Made by a program: the position numbers and the translations under genes
The notes under the pieces: model-generated
Seen by the model: the letters and a program-made list of their open reading frames with translations, nothing else
Databases searched by the model: none
Told to the model about the DNA's origin: nothing
Shown here: piece by piece, positions 43,795 through 53,038 of the stretch
How positions within the stretch are numbered: the first letter of the stretch is position 1
Layout: each line of letters opens with the position of its first letter
Source of the DNA: Ferruginibacter sp.
GTDB lineage: Bacteria > Bacteroidota > Bacteroidia > Chitinophagales > Chitinophagaceae
Assembly (NCBI GenBank): GCA_014379905.1
Contig: JACMKX010000172.1
Span: 28,312-92,311 of the forward strand
DNA length: 64,000 nucleotides
Direction of reading: 5' to 3'

Positions 43795-45972
43795 ATGAAG
43801 AAGATCCTGCTTTTTTTATTGATACTGGTAAGTGGCCGTTTCGCACATGCACAAAGCGTAGGTATTGGTACCAGCACTCCCAATGCAAGTGCTATGCTGG
43901 AGATAAACAGTGCAAATAAAGGATTATTGCTGCCACGGGTTTTAGATACTTCTGCAGTAAATACGCCGGCAAAGGGATTGATTGTATATAATAACAGCAA
44001 CAATAAACTTTGGTATTACGATGGAATCCGCTGGCAGCAGGCAGTGGCCAATGCAGGGGGCATGGATAGCATCTGGTATAAAACAAAAGATACGATAGCC
44101 TATACTACCCGCCCTTATGTTGGCATCAATACGGACCTGGGCCTGCTTGCGCCCCAGGCAAATCTGCAGGTACAGGGAGCTTTACTGGTGCAGGGTAAAT
44201 TAGCTTATAGCAAAGCCACCCCAACACCCGCACAAACTTATACGATGACCAATTCGGCTGGTACGCAATCCATTGCCAACACTGATAGCGTATTCAGGTT
44301 ATATGATCCTGGAGGTACCGGCAATTACAATAATAATATGCAGGGTAATGTCCATTGTATAACAGTAAGCAATTTTGTGGGTCTTAAAATAAGATCTGAG
44401 GCAGGCGATTGGGGCCTGGGTACAGGCGATACTTTGTGGATAAGCGATCAGTTTTTTCCTGCCTGCCGGACTGATCATGAATATCGTTTTACAGCAGGTT
44501 CCCCTAACCCCGCTGACTTTATAGCAAAACTTTCTTCCCGTTTTATTTTCCGGTCAAATGGCGATGGTGCAAATGGAAAGGGTTTTAATTTTCTTATCAC
44601 CCGCCTGTTTAGTGCTGAACCTGCCACAAAGATAAATGCAGCAGGTGCTGCCCTTTATTACAATACCGGTAACAGCGCCTTTTCCGCCGGTATAAATTGT
44701 GAGGCCGGCAGGAATTCTGTGGCAATGGGGGTATCGTCAAAAGCTGATGCAAGTTCAATAGCTATAGGAAACGAAACCCGCTCGGTTGGCGGTTATTCCG
44801 TGGCGATAGGTTATCACACAGTTGCTTCCGGTTCTAATGCTATTGCAATGGGTGGAGAAGGATACAGCGTAAATACAGACACTGACGAGATTACCAGCGC
44901 AACCGGAAACCATGCAGTTGCGATCGGCTCGGGTGTTATCGCTTCCGGGCCTCACTCGCTGGCACTCGGCGAAGGTTCTGCCGCAGTTGGTTTTAATACG
45001 GTGGCCATAGGATATAATACATTAGCTGAAGGTATTACGTCTACAGCGATGGGTGACGAAACCAGGGCACTGGGAACTAATTCGACAGCGATGGGATCAC
45101 ATACTTCTGCTGAAGGAGATTACTCAACATCGATGGGACATATTACTGCAGCCAGGGGCAGGTATTCAACTGCCATCGGTTACGCTACCACCTCGAGAGG
45201 CTATGCCGGCACAACGGTAGGTATGTGGAACTACCCCGTTATCGGGTTGAATCAAACAACAGTGACAAGCACTACACCTTTGTTTATTGTAGGAAATGGA
45301 GATAATGGAACCAATCTAAACAATGCGTTTACGGTACTAAAGAATGGGAATGTAGGTATAGGTACGCAGCTTCCACCCGTTACTAAATTACAAGTGGTAG
45401 AAGGTACTGATGCAGACCTCACAAATACATCCGGGTACATGGTTTTAGGCGACGCTAACAGTACCAACCTGGTAATGGATAACAACGAAATTATGGCCAG
45501 GAATAATGGTACCAACACTACGCTCTTTTTACAAAATGGAGGCGGTGCCTTAGAAACAGGCGGCACTGCCTCCAAACCCGGCGGTGGCAGCTGGAGCGCC
45601 ACCAGTGATGCAAGATTAAAACAAAACGTACAACGGTATGAAGATGGTTTACAACAACTTCAAAAAATAAACCCGGTGTATTTTAATTATAATCAACAAA
45701 GCGGTTACGATACTTCCAAACAATTTATTGGCGTACTGGCGCAGGAATTAAAAGAGGTGGCGCCTTACATGGTAGGAACTTTTAAAAAAGACAATACAGA
45801 GTATTTGAATGTTGATAATACGGCCATGACTTATATGCTCATCAACGCAGTGAAAGAACAACAACAGCAGATAGCATTATTAAAAAAAGAGAATGAAAAA
45901 ATTATTTCCCTGGAATTAAAGATAGCAGCAATAGAAAAAATGCTGATAAGCAAAATTTCCAATGATAAATAG
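43795..45972 (+). CDS. YadA-head-like surface protein with Peptidase S74 chaperone domain (copy A)
   Basis: 725 residues from the ATG at 43795 (signal peptide ending FAHAQ). The N-terminal region has the Bacteroidota motif VGIGTSTPNASAMLEINSANK followed by LPRV...GLIVYNNSNNKLWYYDG. Residues ~298-480 are YadA-like head repeats with many A-I/S-A-x-G units (SVAMGVSSKADASSIAIGNE), forming a trimeric beta-roll. Residues ~600-700 are a Peptidase_S74/intramolecular chaperone domain (SATSDARLKQNVQRYEDG), which in phage tailspikes trims itself off after folding. A coiled-coil end follows. Probably a trimeric fibre on the cell surface. It is a tandem duplicate of the next gene, with near-identical C-termini and promoters. 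Confidence 0.85.
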   Translation: MKKILLFLLILVSGRFAHAQSVGIGTSTPNASAMLEINSANKGLLLPRVLDTSAVNTPAKGLIVYNNSNNKLWYYDGIRWQQAVANAGGMDSIWYKTKDTIAYTTRPYVGINTDLGLLAPQANLQVQGALLVQGKLAYSKATPTPAQTYTMTNSAGTQSIANTDSVFRLYDPGGTGNYNNNMQGNVHCITVSNFVGLKIRSEAGDWGLGTGDTLWISDQFFPACRTDHEYRFTAGSPNPADFIAKLSSRFIFRSNGDGANGKGFNFLITRLFSAEPATKINAAGAALYYNTGNSAFSAGINCEAGRNSVAMGVSSKADASSIAIGNETRSVGGYSVAIGYHTVASGSNAIAMGGEGYSVNTDTDEITSATGNHAVAIGSGVIASGPHSLALGEGSAAVGFNTVAIGYNTLAEGITSTAMGDETRALGTNSTAMGSHTSAEGDYSTSMGHITAARGRYSTAIGYATTSRGYAGTTVGMWNYPVIGLNQTTVTSTTPLFIVGNGDNGTNLNNAFTVLKNGNVGIGTQLPPVTKLQVVEGTDADLTNTSGYMVLGDANSTNLVMDNNEIMARNNGTNTTLFLQNGGGALETGGTASKPGGGSWSATSDARLKQNVQRYEDGLQQLQKINPVYFNYNQQSGYDTSKQFIGVLAQELKEVAPYMVGTFKKDNTEYLNVDNTAMTYMLINAVKEQQQQIALLKKENEKIISLELKIAAIEKMLISKISNDK

Positions 45973-45983
45973 GTAAAACAATC

Positions 45984-46032
45984 CTTCCCCCTTATTAGGT
46001 ATTGCCCGGCCTTCCTCCTTTCACCAATTTTG
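45984..46032 (+). promoter_or_regulatory. Shared surface-gene promoter, copy 3
   Basis: CCCCCTTATTAGGTATTG with the -33 TTG at 46002-46004, then 20 bases, then CAATTTTG at 46025-46032. Similar to copy 2 over the whole region, because the gene is a duplicate. Confidence 0.65.
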
Positions 46033-46055
46033 AGTTGTATAAAATCAAGAATAAA

Positions 46056-48296
46056 ATGAAGAAGATCCTGCTTATTGTATTAATCATAGTATGTGCCCGT
46101 TTTGCACATGCACAAAGCGTAGGCATTGGTACCAGCTCTCCCAACGCAAGTGCCATGCTGGAAATAAACAGTGCCAACAAAGGATTGCTCCTTCCAAGAG
46201 TAACAGATACATCCGCTGTTAGCACCCCGGCGAAAGGCCTGGTTGTATACAGTATCAATAATAATAAACTCTGGTATTATGATGGTCTGCGCTGGCAGCA
46301 AACGGGTACGGGAGCAACAGGATCAGACGTTATCTGGACTGCCCTAAACGATACTACTGCCTATACGGGCAAAAAATATATAGGCGTTAATACCGACTTT
46401 GATCTTATTGCACCCCAGGCAAACCTGCAGGTGGAAGGTAGTTTTTTAGTACACGGAAAATTAAATTATAGCAAAACCCCGCCAACGCCGGCGCAGACTT
46501 ATACGATGAACAATACGGCAGGTCTTCAATATGTTTCAAATACTGATAGTGTTTTCCGGATACTGGATCCGGGCGGCACCGGCAATTACAATAATAATAT
46601 GCAAGGCAATACTAATTATGCTGATATTACTAATGGGATGGGTGCAAAACTAAGTTCCAACGCTGCGGATTTTGGCATAGCTGCCGGGGACACGCTTTGG
46701 ATAAGTGGAACACTTTTCCCCGCCTGCCGTACCGATTACATGTATCGCTTTACCAACACATCAGTCTCCCCGGCTGATATGATACTTAATTCTTCTGCTG
46801 ATAATTTTATTTTCAGGTCTAATGCAGACGGCGTAAATAGTAAGGGATTCAATTTCACCATTACCCGGTTATTCAATGCGCAACCGGTTAATCAAAATCA
46901 ACTGGTGGGCCCGTCCATGTTTTTCAACAGTAGCAACGGTGCTTTTTCTGCCGGGGTGGAAGTAAATAATTATAACAAGGAGGGGTATGCAGCGATAGCC
47001 ATGGGTCGTTCTGTACAAGCAACAGGCAATCATTCCACCGTGATAGGTTATTCTTCCAAAGCAACGAAAGAATATTCCGCCGCCATAGGTTACGCCAATA
47101 ATGCTATTGGCTATGCTGCCATGGCATTTGGAAGTAACAACACTGCCTCGGGAGGTGCGTCTGCAACCCTGGGAAATGGCAATTATGCAAGCGGTGGCTC
47201 CTCCTTTGCCACAGGTGTTAATACTTTTGCTTCCGGGGCAAGTGCTACTTCAATGGGTAATAATAGCAGGGCCGCGGGTGATTTTGCGCTGGCCACAGGC
47301 AATACTACTTCTGCAAACGGGGATGCGGCTACATCATTTGGATATTACAGCGTTGCCAATGGAGCTAACGCTGTTGCCATGGGAAGCGCTGCGAGGGCCA
47401 GTGGTGTTTCTGCCGTTGCTATTGGAAATCAAACAGACGCAACCGGTATTCACTCATTTGCTGCGGGAAACGGGTCTGAGTCTGCAGGCAATGCTTCTTT
47501 CGCTACGGGCACATCAACCCTGGCAAGCGGCAGTTCATCAACTGCTTTGGGTTATTCTACCAAGGCCCACGGTTATGCCAGCACAGTAGTAGGTATGTAC
47601 AATAATCCAATTTCCGCTACTCAAACAGCCATTACGCCCACTACTCCTTTGTTTATGATAGGCAATGGTGATGCTTTTAATATATTAACGAATGCCATGG
47701 TAGTTTTAAAAAATGGCAATGTCGGCATCGGTACTTCACAGCTACCTGTTACTAACCTGCAAATTGCAGGCGGCACAGATGCTGATTTAACAGACAACTC
47801 CGGCTACCTGGTAGTGGGCAATGTAAACACAACCAACCTCGTAATGGATAACAACGAAATAATGGCAAGAAGTAATGGGGCCACCACCACTTTATTTTTA
47901 CAAAATGAGGGCGGTGCCTTAGAAACAGGGGGAGCTGCCTCCAAACCCGGCGGCGGCAGCTGGAGTGCTACCAGCGATGCAAGACTAAAGCAAAACATAC
48001 AACGGTATGAAGACGGTTTGCAACAACTTCAAAAAATAAACCCTGTATATTTTAATTACAACCAGCAAAGCGGGTATGATACCTCCAAACAATTTATTGG
48101 CGTACTGGCGCAGGAACTAAAAGAAGTGGCGCCTTACATGGTAGGAACTTTTAAAAAAGACAATACGGAATATTTGAATGTTGATAATACAGCCATGACT
48201 TATATGCTCATCAACGCTGTAAAAGAACAGCAAAAAGAAATTGAAGAGTTGAAAGCGTTGGTAAAAAAATTGATTGGTACCAACAGATCTGATTAA
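46056..48296 (+). CDS. YadA-head-like surface protein with Peptidase S74 chaperone domain (copy B)
   Basis: 746 residues from the ATG at 46056 (signal peptide ending FAHAQ). Same layout as copy A: N-terminal VGIGTSSPNASAMLEINSANK, YadA-like head repeats (about 298-518, one or two units longer than copy A), an S74 domain starting SATSDARLKQN (near 635) and a short coiled coil that ends differently from copy A (QQKEIEELKALVKKLIG). The head region differs strongly while the ends stay alike, which suggests the variable head is exposed and diverging. A trimer-forming fibre is likely; there is no T9SS domain, so the export route is unclear. Confidence 0.85.
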   Translation: MKKILLIVLIIVCARFAHAQSVGIGTSSPNASAMLEINSANKGLLLPRVTDTSAVSTPAKGLVVYSINNNKLWYYDGLRWQQTGTGATGSDVIWTALNDTTAYTGKKYIGVNTDFDLIAPQANLQVEGSFLVHGKLNYSKTPPTPAQTYTMNNTAGLQYVSNTDSVFRILDPGGTGNYNNNMQGNTNYADITNGMGAKLSSNAADFGIAAGDTLWISGTLFPACRTDYMYRFTNTSVSPADMILNSSADNFIFRSNADGVNSKGFNFTITRLFNAQPVNQNQLVGPSMFFNSSNGAFSAGVEVNNYNKEGYAAIAMGRSVQATGNHSTVIGYSSKATKEYSAAIGYANNAIGYAAMAFGSNNTASGGASATLGNGNYASGGSSFATGVNTFASGASATSMGNNSRAAGDFALATGNTTSANGDAATSFGYYSVANGANAVAMGSAARASGVSAVAIGNQTDATGIHSFAAGNGSESAGNASFATGTSTLASGSSSTALGYSTKAHGYASTVVGMYNNPISATQTAITPTTPLFMIGNGDAFNILTNAMVVLKNGNVGIGTSQLPVTNLQIAGGTDADLTDNSGYLVVGNVNTTNLVMDNNEIMARSNGATTTLFLQNEGGALETGGAASKPGGGSWSATSDARLKQNIQRYEDGLQQLQKINPVYFNYNQQSGYDTSKQFIGVLAQELKEVAPYMVGTFKKDNTEYLNVDNTAMTYMLINAVKEQQKEIEELKALVKKLIGTNRSD

Positions 48297-48645
48297 AAAT
48301 GTCTGTTAAATTGATCTGACTTTGTAATTTCAATTCGCTATCGCACATAATGGGGTCAATGTTTCAATTTATAATGACCTAATAATTAAGAGAAATTATT
48401 ACTTACCTGTACATGTTCTAACTATCCTTATAAATAAAGCACTCACCCTTTTTAGGTATTGCGGAACGAGGTTTATTTTTTCATTTTTGAAATCAGTAAA
48501 TCCATTCCATTTTGAAAAGTTCAATTTTTTATATATTTAGTAATGGTATAAAATACCGGTGACTAACAATAAAGTTTGTGTTATTACCTAATACCTATAC
48601 CAGGATAAACAAAGAACAAAAACAAACACTGAAAAAAATTAGAAA
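48297..48645. other. 349-bp intergenic region with promoter copy 4 and an unusually long leader
   Basis: The first ~140 bases contain no recognised feature. The promoter copy at 48444-48489 is followed by about 150 bases before the next ATG. That leader contains GGTATAAAATACC (a small palindrome, 48545-48557) and TATTACCTAATACCTATACC (48590-48609), which on the other strand repeats AGGTATTAGG, part of the shared promoter element. Confidence 0.5.
48444..48489 (+). promoter_or_regulatory. Shared surface-gene promoter, copy 4
   Basis: CACCCTTTTTAGGTATTG with the -33 TTG at 48459-48461, 20 bases, then CATTTTTG at 48482-48489. It differs from the others at one base in the 16-base core and belongs to a non-duplicate gene. 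Confidence 0.6.
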
Positions 48646-49602
48646 ATGAAAAAATTAGGCACACTTTTGCTGGCAGTTTTTATAACACAATTGATGTCTG
48701 CACAAAATGTAGGTATTGGTACATCTACACCATTAGAAAAGGTAGATGTGGATGGTTCATTAAGATTAACGGGTAATTCCCGGCTGATAAAATTTGAAAC
48801 AGGCACTGCAAACTTGGGTACCACAAGATATATACCTGGCATAGGTTTTATAAGAGCCGATGGAACACAGTTAGGAAAGATAGAATACGTGGATACCCTG
48901 AGTTTTGCAAGTTTTATGCGAATGAGGATGGGCAACGATTTTTCCAACGGCATTACCCTCAACACCAGCAATAACGCAGGCATTGGCACGGCAGAACCGC
49001 TGGCCAGGTTGCATGTTCGTGGCACTACAGGCATTGATGAATTAGCCATTAGTAGCGGCAATCTTGATGAAGAATCTACCATACAGTTTTACAGTGGAGG
49101 GATAGGAGCAGTGGCAGCTGTGAAAAAAATATTTATACAGTTAAATGAAAATGATCTCAGGCTGGGAACCAATTCCAATAACGATAATGGCAAATTTATT
49201 ATTCGTAACAATGGCAACGACCGGATGTTTGTAGACAGTGCAGGTAATGTAACTATCGGCACCACTTACAAAGTAGCCAGTGGCTATAAGCTTAGTGTAA
49301 ATGGTAAAATTATGAGTGAGGAAGTAAGGGTACAAATGGATGCCGACTGGCCGGATTATGTATTTGAAAAAGATTACAAGCTGATGCCAATGGATGAATT
49401 AGAAAATTACATCAGTACCAATAAACATTTGCCCGGCATTGCACCGGCTGCAGAAGTAAAAGCAAATGGAATTGACCTGGGCAATACCAATAAACAATTG
49501 CTCGAAAAAATTGAAGAACTCACTTTGTACATGCTGGCACTAAAAAAAGAAATAGATCAGTTGAAAACAACCATCAATTTAATAAATACTAAAAGTCATT
49601 AA
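48646..49602 (+). CDS. Tail-fibre-like secreted protein
   Basis: 318 residues with a signal peptide ending LMSAQ. It begins with the same VGIGTSTPLEKVDVDGSL type of N-terminus seen in Bacteroidota fibre-like proteins, followed by beta-rich repeats, and ends in a helical region with the recurring motif YKLMPMDELENYISTNKHLPG and a coiled coil (LLEKIEELTLYMLALKKEI). No S74 chaperone and no T9SS domain are present. It overlaps the next gene by one base (TAATG), so the two are translated together. Probably a fibre or adhesin. Confidence 0.75.
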   Translation: MKKLGTLLLAVFITQLMSAQNVGIGTSTPLEKVDVDGSLRLTGNSRLIKFETGTANLGTTRYIPGIGFIRADGTQLGKIEYVDTLSFASFMRMRMGNDFSNGITLNTSNNAGIGTAEPLARLHVRGTTGIDELAISSGNLDEESTIQFYSGGIGAVAAVKKIFIQLNENDLRLGTNSNNDNGKFIIRNNGNDRMFVDSAGNVTIGTTYKVASGYKLSVNGKIMSEEVRVQMDADWPDYVFEKDYKLMPMDELENYISTNKHLPGIAPAAEVKANGIDLGNTNKQLLEKIEELTLYMLALKKEIDQLKTTINLINTKSH

Positions 49603-52403
49603 TGAAACCTTTATTTTTTATTTTCCTGTTTGCATTTTCTACGCTTCCATCTTTTGCGCAGTTTGTAAAACCTGCTGAAGTATTGCAGCGGCTTGGCAAT
49701 GACAGATCCTTTAGCAGGTATGCGTATGAAATGATGCGGTATGTTAGGGAAAAACAAAATCTATTTGCCAATGATTCCCTCAAAACCAAATATTATAACA
49801 AACAGGAAAAATTTCTTGCCCGCCAGTTACTCTACCTGGAGAGCCGCCAGGATAGCCAGGGCAATATTTTTAATCATGTAGATCAAACTTATAACGAAAC
49901 CAAAAGGTATACTGCAATTGCCAGGACTGAAAATATTGAAACTGCCAATGGAGGCTGGACCCTGGTTGGGCCAACAAATAATGTAGCCAGTGCCATTAAC
50001 GCCTCACGTGGTCAGGGCAGGGTTGACCGGATTGCTTTTCATCCAACCGATGCAAGTACTATTTATGCAGGCACGCCAAGCGCCGGTTTATGGAAAAGCA
50101 TAAATGCCGGTTTTACCTGGTCATCCGTAAATTCATTTATGCCAAGCCTTAGTGTCTCTGGTTTGGTGGTAAGCTGGTCCGACCCCAACGATTTATATGT
50201 ATTAACCGGCGATGGAGATAGCAATTTAGGGGATAACGGTTTTGTACAGGGGTTCGATTATATAAGACCCTCCATAGGAGTTTTAAAATCTACAGATGGC
50301 GGGCTCACCTGGAATGAAACCGGCAGCTTTGGAATTACCGGTTTTTATGTTGGATATAAACTCATACAAAGCCCCACTAATTCGCAATTGCTAATTGCTG
50401 CCACCAGCCAGGGTTTGTATCGCACCACAAATGGTGGAGCAAGCTGGCAACTTGTATCGCCTAATACAGACAGGTATTATGATCTGGAATGGAAGCCTGG
50501 TAGTAGTTTAGTAGTATATGCTGCATCAAATGAAAACTTCTATATTTCCAGCAATGCCGGCGGCGGCTTTATAAACCAGGATGATAATTTTGATGTGCCC
50601 ATTGGTAATGCTACCAGGATTGCTATTGCTGTAACGCCAGCCAATCCTGCTGTTGTTTATGTGTTTGCCGGGCTCTCCTCCGGGGGCAATGAATTTAACA
50701 GAGGTGTTTATAAGAGTACAAATTCCGGCAGTAGTTTTATACAAGGTTGTACAAATTTCGGCATGGTTGCAAGCCCTGCCTATATGCATAATATAGCAGT
50801 ATCACCCACTGATGCAAATCTTGTATGCTCGGGATCGTTACTTGTAAAAAAGAATACGACCGGCTACACCACGTGCGGTGCTATTACTACCCAAAATAGT
50901 GATGCGTCCCTTTCAAACTTTGTTCATGCCGACATACATGAGATGGCATTTAATCCTTTGAACGGGATTTTGTATATTGGTTCAGATGGTGGTGTACATA
51001 AAAGTACTGATGACGGTGATACCTTTACTGCCTGTTACAACATGGCTAACACCCAGTTTTACCATTTCGGTATCTCAGAATCCAGTGATGAGATTATAAT
51101 GGGAGGTGCCCAGGATAATGGAATGCTCTTAAAATCCGGGCCCTCAACGGTATTCAGCAAATTTGCAACCGGCGATGGATTTGAAATAGAGTTTTACCAT
51201 AACAGCACAAACCAGGCATATTTTTCTGTAAATCAGAGATTAGCCAAATCTGATGCCGGCCTTAGCACCTACCAGGTAATGAGCGGAATACCCGATGACT
51301 GGTATAAGACAATCGCCATTTCTCATTCTAACAGTAATATTGTATATACCAGTAGTGGTAGTATTTATAAAACAACCAACGGTGGCACATCCTGGACAGA
51401 TATGGGAGGAAGCGGTCGCTGGGCTATGGTTACCTGCCCCAGCAATTCCAATAGAATTTACGCAGCCGGGGGTGCCAGCTGGAACGATGGCGGTGCACAA
51501 AATACCAAAAAAATGCTGCGCAGCGATGATGCCGGCACAACCTGGACAGACCTGCAGGAAAATACCGGCTTCCCGGAAACCATTACAAAAATTACGGGTA
51601 TTGGAGTAGACGATGTTAACTCCAGCCGGCTTTGGGTAACTATGGGTGGATTTACGGATGGACAAAAAGTATATAGCAGCACTAATGCCGGGGCCACCTG
51701 GACAAACCTATCGGGCAGCTTACCTAACGTGCCCATTAATTGCGTGGCCGTAGATGGCAACCTGGATGTTTATGTTGGTACAGATATAGGCGTATTTTTT
51801 AGAAGCAGTACTATGACCGACTGGCAGCCTTTTTACAATTTCATGCCCCGTGTTCCTGTTACAGAATTGATCATACGAAGCAATACAATATTTGCCAGCA
51901 CTTTTGGTCGCGGCATTTGGAAAAGTGAGACACATAGTGCTTGTGAAGGCGAGTTGAACTTGAACTCCAGTATATTCGGGTACAGGTTTTACGAAGCATT
52001 GAATATTAATTCTTCTGCCAATATATATGGAGGAGATGGTACCGAAATTTATTACAGGGCACAGGATGCAGTAACGCTTACAGAAAATTTCAGGGCCAAT
52101 GCATCTACAGGAGAAAGTTTTAGAGCATGGATTGCGAATTGTAATACCGGTGGCATACCCTCCGTGACGGCGAATACTGCTGACTTCAAAATTGCTAATA
52201 ATGAATTGGATTTTGTAATGCCTTTCGATGGTAAAGCATCTTTAGTAATAGTAAACGAAAAAGGTGCCATCACGAATATTATCGCAGAAAACCAGCTGTA
52301 TAAAAAAGGTAAGATTAAGCTGCATAAAACAAACCTGCAAAGATTAAAAGGGAATGTAATTTTAGTAATAGATGGAGCAATTACCGGAATGATCAACAGG
52401 TAG
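49602..52403 (+). CDS. Secreted BNR/Sortilin-like beta-propeller protein
   Basis: 933 residues: signal peptide ending SFAQ, then from about 110 to 760 at least six BNR/Asp-box-like blades (STDGGLTW, TTNGGASW, STNSGSSF, STDDGDTF, TTNGGTSW, SDDAGTTW, STNAGATW). This gives a multi-bladed propeller of the sialidase/VPS10-type fold, used for binding or glycan cleavage. I see no clear sialidase catalytic set. The C-terminal ~150 residues include the YYRAQDAVTLTENFRAN segment of a 3-coathanger stack domain, found in secreted Bacteroidota proteins. It is translationally coupled to the tail-fibre-like gene, suggesting a joint role at the surface. Confidence 0.78.
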   Translation: MKPLFFIFLFAFSTLPSFAQFVKPAEVLQRLGNDRSFSRYAYEMMRYVREKQNLFANDSLKTKYYNKQEKFLARQLLYLESRQDSQGNIFNHVDQTYNETKRYTAIARTENIETANGGWTLVGPTNNVASAINASRGQGRVDRIAFHPTDASTIYAGTPSAGLWKSINAGFTWSSVNSFMPSLSVSGLVVSWSDPNDLYVLTGDGDSNLGDNGFVQGFDYIRPSIGVLKSTDGGLTWNETGSFGITGFYVGYKLIQSPTNSQLLIAATSQGLYRTTNGGASWQLVSPNTDRYYDLEWKPGSSLVVYAASNENFYISSNAGGGFINQDDNFDVPIGNATRIAIAVTPANPAVVYVFAGLSSGGNEFNRGVYKSTNSGSSFIQGCTNFGMVASPAYMHNIAVSPTDANLVCSGSLLVKKNTTGYTTCGAITTQNSDASLSNFVHADIHEMAFNPLNGILYIGSDGGVHKSTDDGDTFTACYNMANTQFYHFGISESSDEIIMGGAQDNGMLLKSGPSTVFSKFATGDGFEIEFYHNSTNQAYFSVNQRLAKSDAGLSTYQVMSGIPDDWYKTIAISHSNSNIVYTSSGSIYKTTNGGTSWTDMGGSGRWAMVTCPSNSNRIYAAGGASWNDGGAQNTKKMLRSDDAGTTWTDLQENTGFPETITKITGIGVDDVNSSRLWVTMGGFTDGQKVYSSTNAGATWTNLSGSLPNVPINCVAVDGNLDVYVGTDIGVFFRSSTMTDWQPFYNFMPRVPVTELIIRSNTIFASTFGRGIWKSETHSACEGELNLNSSIFGYRFYEALNINSSANIYGGDGTEIYYRAQDAVTLTENFRANASTGESFRAWIANCNTGGIPSVTANTADFKIANNELDFVMPFDGKASLVIVNEKGAITNIIAENQLYKKGKIKLHKTNLQRLKGNVILVIDGAITGMINR

Positions 52404-52413
52404 TATTTTATTT

Positions 52414-52833
52414 ATGAATCCCATTAATATTACCGCTGTCGTTATTATGCTATTGGCGGCGGCCTCACCCTTTATATGCATTGTGAAAATGCGCATTAAT
52501 AAACGCTTCAGGCAAACTGCAATAGAGACCACTGCCCAAATTTTTGATGTTGAAAAACGTACCGGCCATAAATCTACTTACTACATTATAAAATTTCACT
52601 ACAAAACCATTGATAAAAATATTGAATATACCGGGCAAACAGTTTTTGGAAACAAGAATAAAACAGGAGAAGAAATTACCATTTGGTATAAAGCAGATAA
52701 CCCTGCTGTTTTTAAAACTGATACCAGCAAATCGTTGCGCTGGGCACTGGCATTTTCATTGTTATTTTTTGGGCTGGTAAGCTGGCTTAGCATCTGGTTA
52801 TTGACTCAAACCTACACCTATCGCCCGGGTTAA
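52414..52833 (+). CDS. DUF3592-type small membrane protein
   Basis: 139 residues with two membrane helices (about 7-25 and 108-130) around a beta-rich middle domain (TAQIFDVEKRTGHKSTYYIIKFHY...GEEITIWYKADNPAVF) that matches DUF3592. Function is unknown. It begins ten bases after the propeller gene and is probably in the same operon. Confidence 0.7.
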   Translation: MNPINITAVVIMLLAAASPFICIVKMRINKRFRQTAIETTAQIFDVEKRTGHKSTYYIIKFHYKTIDKNIEYTGQTVFGNKNKTGEEITIWYKADNPAVFKTDTSKSLRWALAFSLLFFGLVSWLSIWLLTQTYTYRPG

Positions 52834-52835
52834 GT

Positions 52836-53029
52836 AAAACGTTGGGATATGAACTACCACTACTACTGCCAAACTGGAAGAAGTGGTTGGAGGCAAAGGT
52901 TAATTGGTAGATTCACAAAGCGGCCATCACGGCAGCGGGTATCAATTGTTATATAGGCTACAGTTTGCACTGTGGCAAACAGGTCATTCTGAATTTCAAC
53001 TTAAGGAACTGGTAAAAAATAAGTTTTAA
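52836..53029 (+). pseudogene. Possible remnant of a coding region
   Basis: Two adjacent frames look coding in composition. One (52842-52910) reads LGYELPLLLPNWKKWLEAKV; the other (52904-53029) reads DSQSGHHGSGYQLLYRLQ followed by FALWQTGHSEFQLKEL and a stop. Joined, they would form the end of a protein, so a frameshift is likely. I do not recognise the family. It could also be chance. Confidence 0.25.
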
Positions 53030-53038
53030 GAAACAACT

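Noticed and set aside
43795..49602. Prophage, suggested by tail-fibre-like and S74 chaperone proteins
   Set aside because: No capsid, terminase, portal, integrase or lysis genes; the proteins have signal peptides and look like cellular surface fibres.
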